A DNA stretch of 5,263 bases. It comes from Flavobacteriales bacterium (lineage in GTDB: Bacteria > Bacteroidota > Bacteroidia > Flavobacteriales_E > Vicingaceae). The stretch is from contig JAESUI010000030.1 of the NCBI GenBank assembly GCA_016763135.1, forward strand, positions 1-5,263, given 5' to 3'. Position numbers and translations under genes: made by a program. The notes beneath the pieces were generated by a model that saw nothing but the letters and a program-made list of their open reading frames with translations, did not search any database and was not told the DNA's origin. This document shows positions 4,858 through 5,263 of the stretch, piece after piece; position 1 is the first letter of the stretch; every line of letters starts with the position of its first letter.

Positions 4858-5263
4858 TTATTTATTTGTTAATTCGTTCTTTACCAACATATCAATTAAT
4901 GAAATAGAAGCATTTTCCATGTCATTAACAATACTATCTACCTTTGCTATAATATAATTATAAAATACTTGTAGGATAATTGCCACAATTAATCCAAATA
5001 CTGTTGTTAATAATGCAACCTTAATACCTGTCGCAACAACAACAGGAGAAATATCCCCCGCAGCAGCAATCGCATCAAAGGCTCCAATCATACCAATTAC
5101 AGTTCCCATAAACCCAAGCATAGGAGCAAGTGCAATAAATAATGAAATCCAAGAAATTCCTTTTTCTAATAATCCCATTTGAACACCACCATAAGAAATA
5201 ACTGATTTTTCAACCATATCAACTCCTTCATGACTTCTATCTAGCCCTTGGTAAAATATACTC
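4858..5263 (-). CDS. exbB: MotA/TolQ/ExbB proton-channel family protein, N-terminal part cut by window edge
   Basis: This is the pentameric inner-membrane channel subunit that, with ExbD, uses proton flow to drive a partner such as TonB. The frame is open from the stop at 4858 to the right edge (134 codons), without a stop. The Met at 5217-5215 is internal, since the preceding codons (SYFYQGLDRSHEGVD) continue the frame and look like the cytoplasmic region typical of the family. The MotA_ExbB core is clear: a helix with APMLGFMGTVIGMIGAF (visible residues 46-62), then GIKVALLTTVFGLIVAII (79-96), holding the small and Thr residues that line the channel in ExbB/TolQ. A cytoplasmic C-terminal helix follows (106-134). 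Family members have about 220-280 residues, so about half is missing, including the first helix. It heads the visible part of the operon with two exbD genes. ExbB rather than TolQ is preferred from context; the exact role is not proven. Confidence 0.9.
   Translation of the reverse strand, partial: SIFYQGLDRSHEGVDMVEKSVISYGGVQMGLLEKGISWISLFIALAPMLGFMGTVIGMIGAFDAIAAAGDISPVVVATGIKVALLTTVFGLIVAIILQVFYNYIIAKVDSIVNDMENASISLIDMLVKNELTNK

Noticed and set aside
5215..5217. Met codon as the start of a short 119-residue ExbB
   Set aside because: The frame stays open upstream to the window edge with family-like residues, and a protein starting here would lack the first helix of ExbB. The true start is outside the window.
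3322..5263. GldL/GldM gliding and type IX secretion motor as an alternative identity for the channel operon
   Set aside because: The ExbD-like proteins are short, single-helix and carry the ExbD Asp motif, whereas GldM is much larger. The two-exbD layout fits an ExbB-ExbD system.

Overview
The window is AT-rich (by eye about one third G+C) and every supportable gene lies on the minus strand, so gene order runs from right to left. Protein content and signals point to a Bacteroidota member, most likely Flavobacteriales: a Bacteroidota-type ExbB/ExbD/ExbD cluster, a DUF4271 membrane protein next to uroporphyrinogen-III synthase, mostly weak Shine-Dalgarno sequences, and TAnnTTTG-type -7 promoter elements. 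The family or genus cannot be fixed from this sequence alone.

Layout, in the direction of transcription: (1) Positions 5263-3322 hold a tight four-gene operon: the 3' half of a MotA/TolQ/ExbB proton-channel protein, a small four-helix membrane protein of unknown function, a long ExbD with an enlarged periplasmic domain, and a second, shorter ExbD. Junctions are 5 nt, 2 nt and a 1-nt TAATG overlap. A strong hairpin terminator (3273-3307) ends the unit. (2) Positions 3246-1519 hold a DUF4271 membrane protein with a GTG start, then hemD (uroporphyrinogen-III synthase) 30 nt later, closed by a second strong terminator (1476-1508). (3) Positions 1372-1 hold queA (queuosine biosynthesis), preceded by a good Bacteroidota-type promoter (1401-1431), then, 43 nt after its stop, a four-helix-bundle protein of the 23S rRNA intervening-sequence protein family that runs off the left edge.

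Functionally, the first unit should build an inner-membrane proton-driven motor of the kind that energises TonB-dependent outer-membrane transport. No tonB gene is visible, so the driven partner is unknown. The second unit contributes a step of tetrapyrrole (heme) synthesis, and the third a tRNA-modification enzyme. This is mostly a housekeeping region. The least explained parts are the membrane protein inside the ExbB/ExbD operon, the enlarged ExbD, the DUF4271 protein with its unusual start region, and the rRNA-intervening-sequence-type protein behind queA. I see no CRISPR array, tRNA, rRNA, insertion sequence or phage gene, and no stretch over 300 bases lacks a gene.
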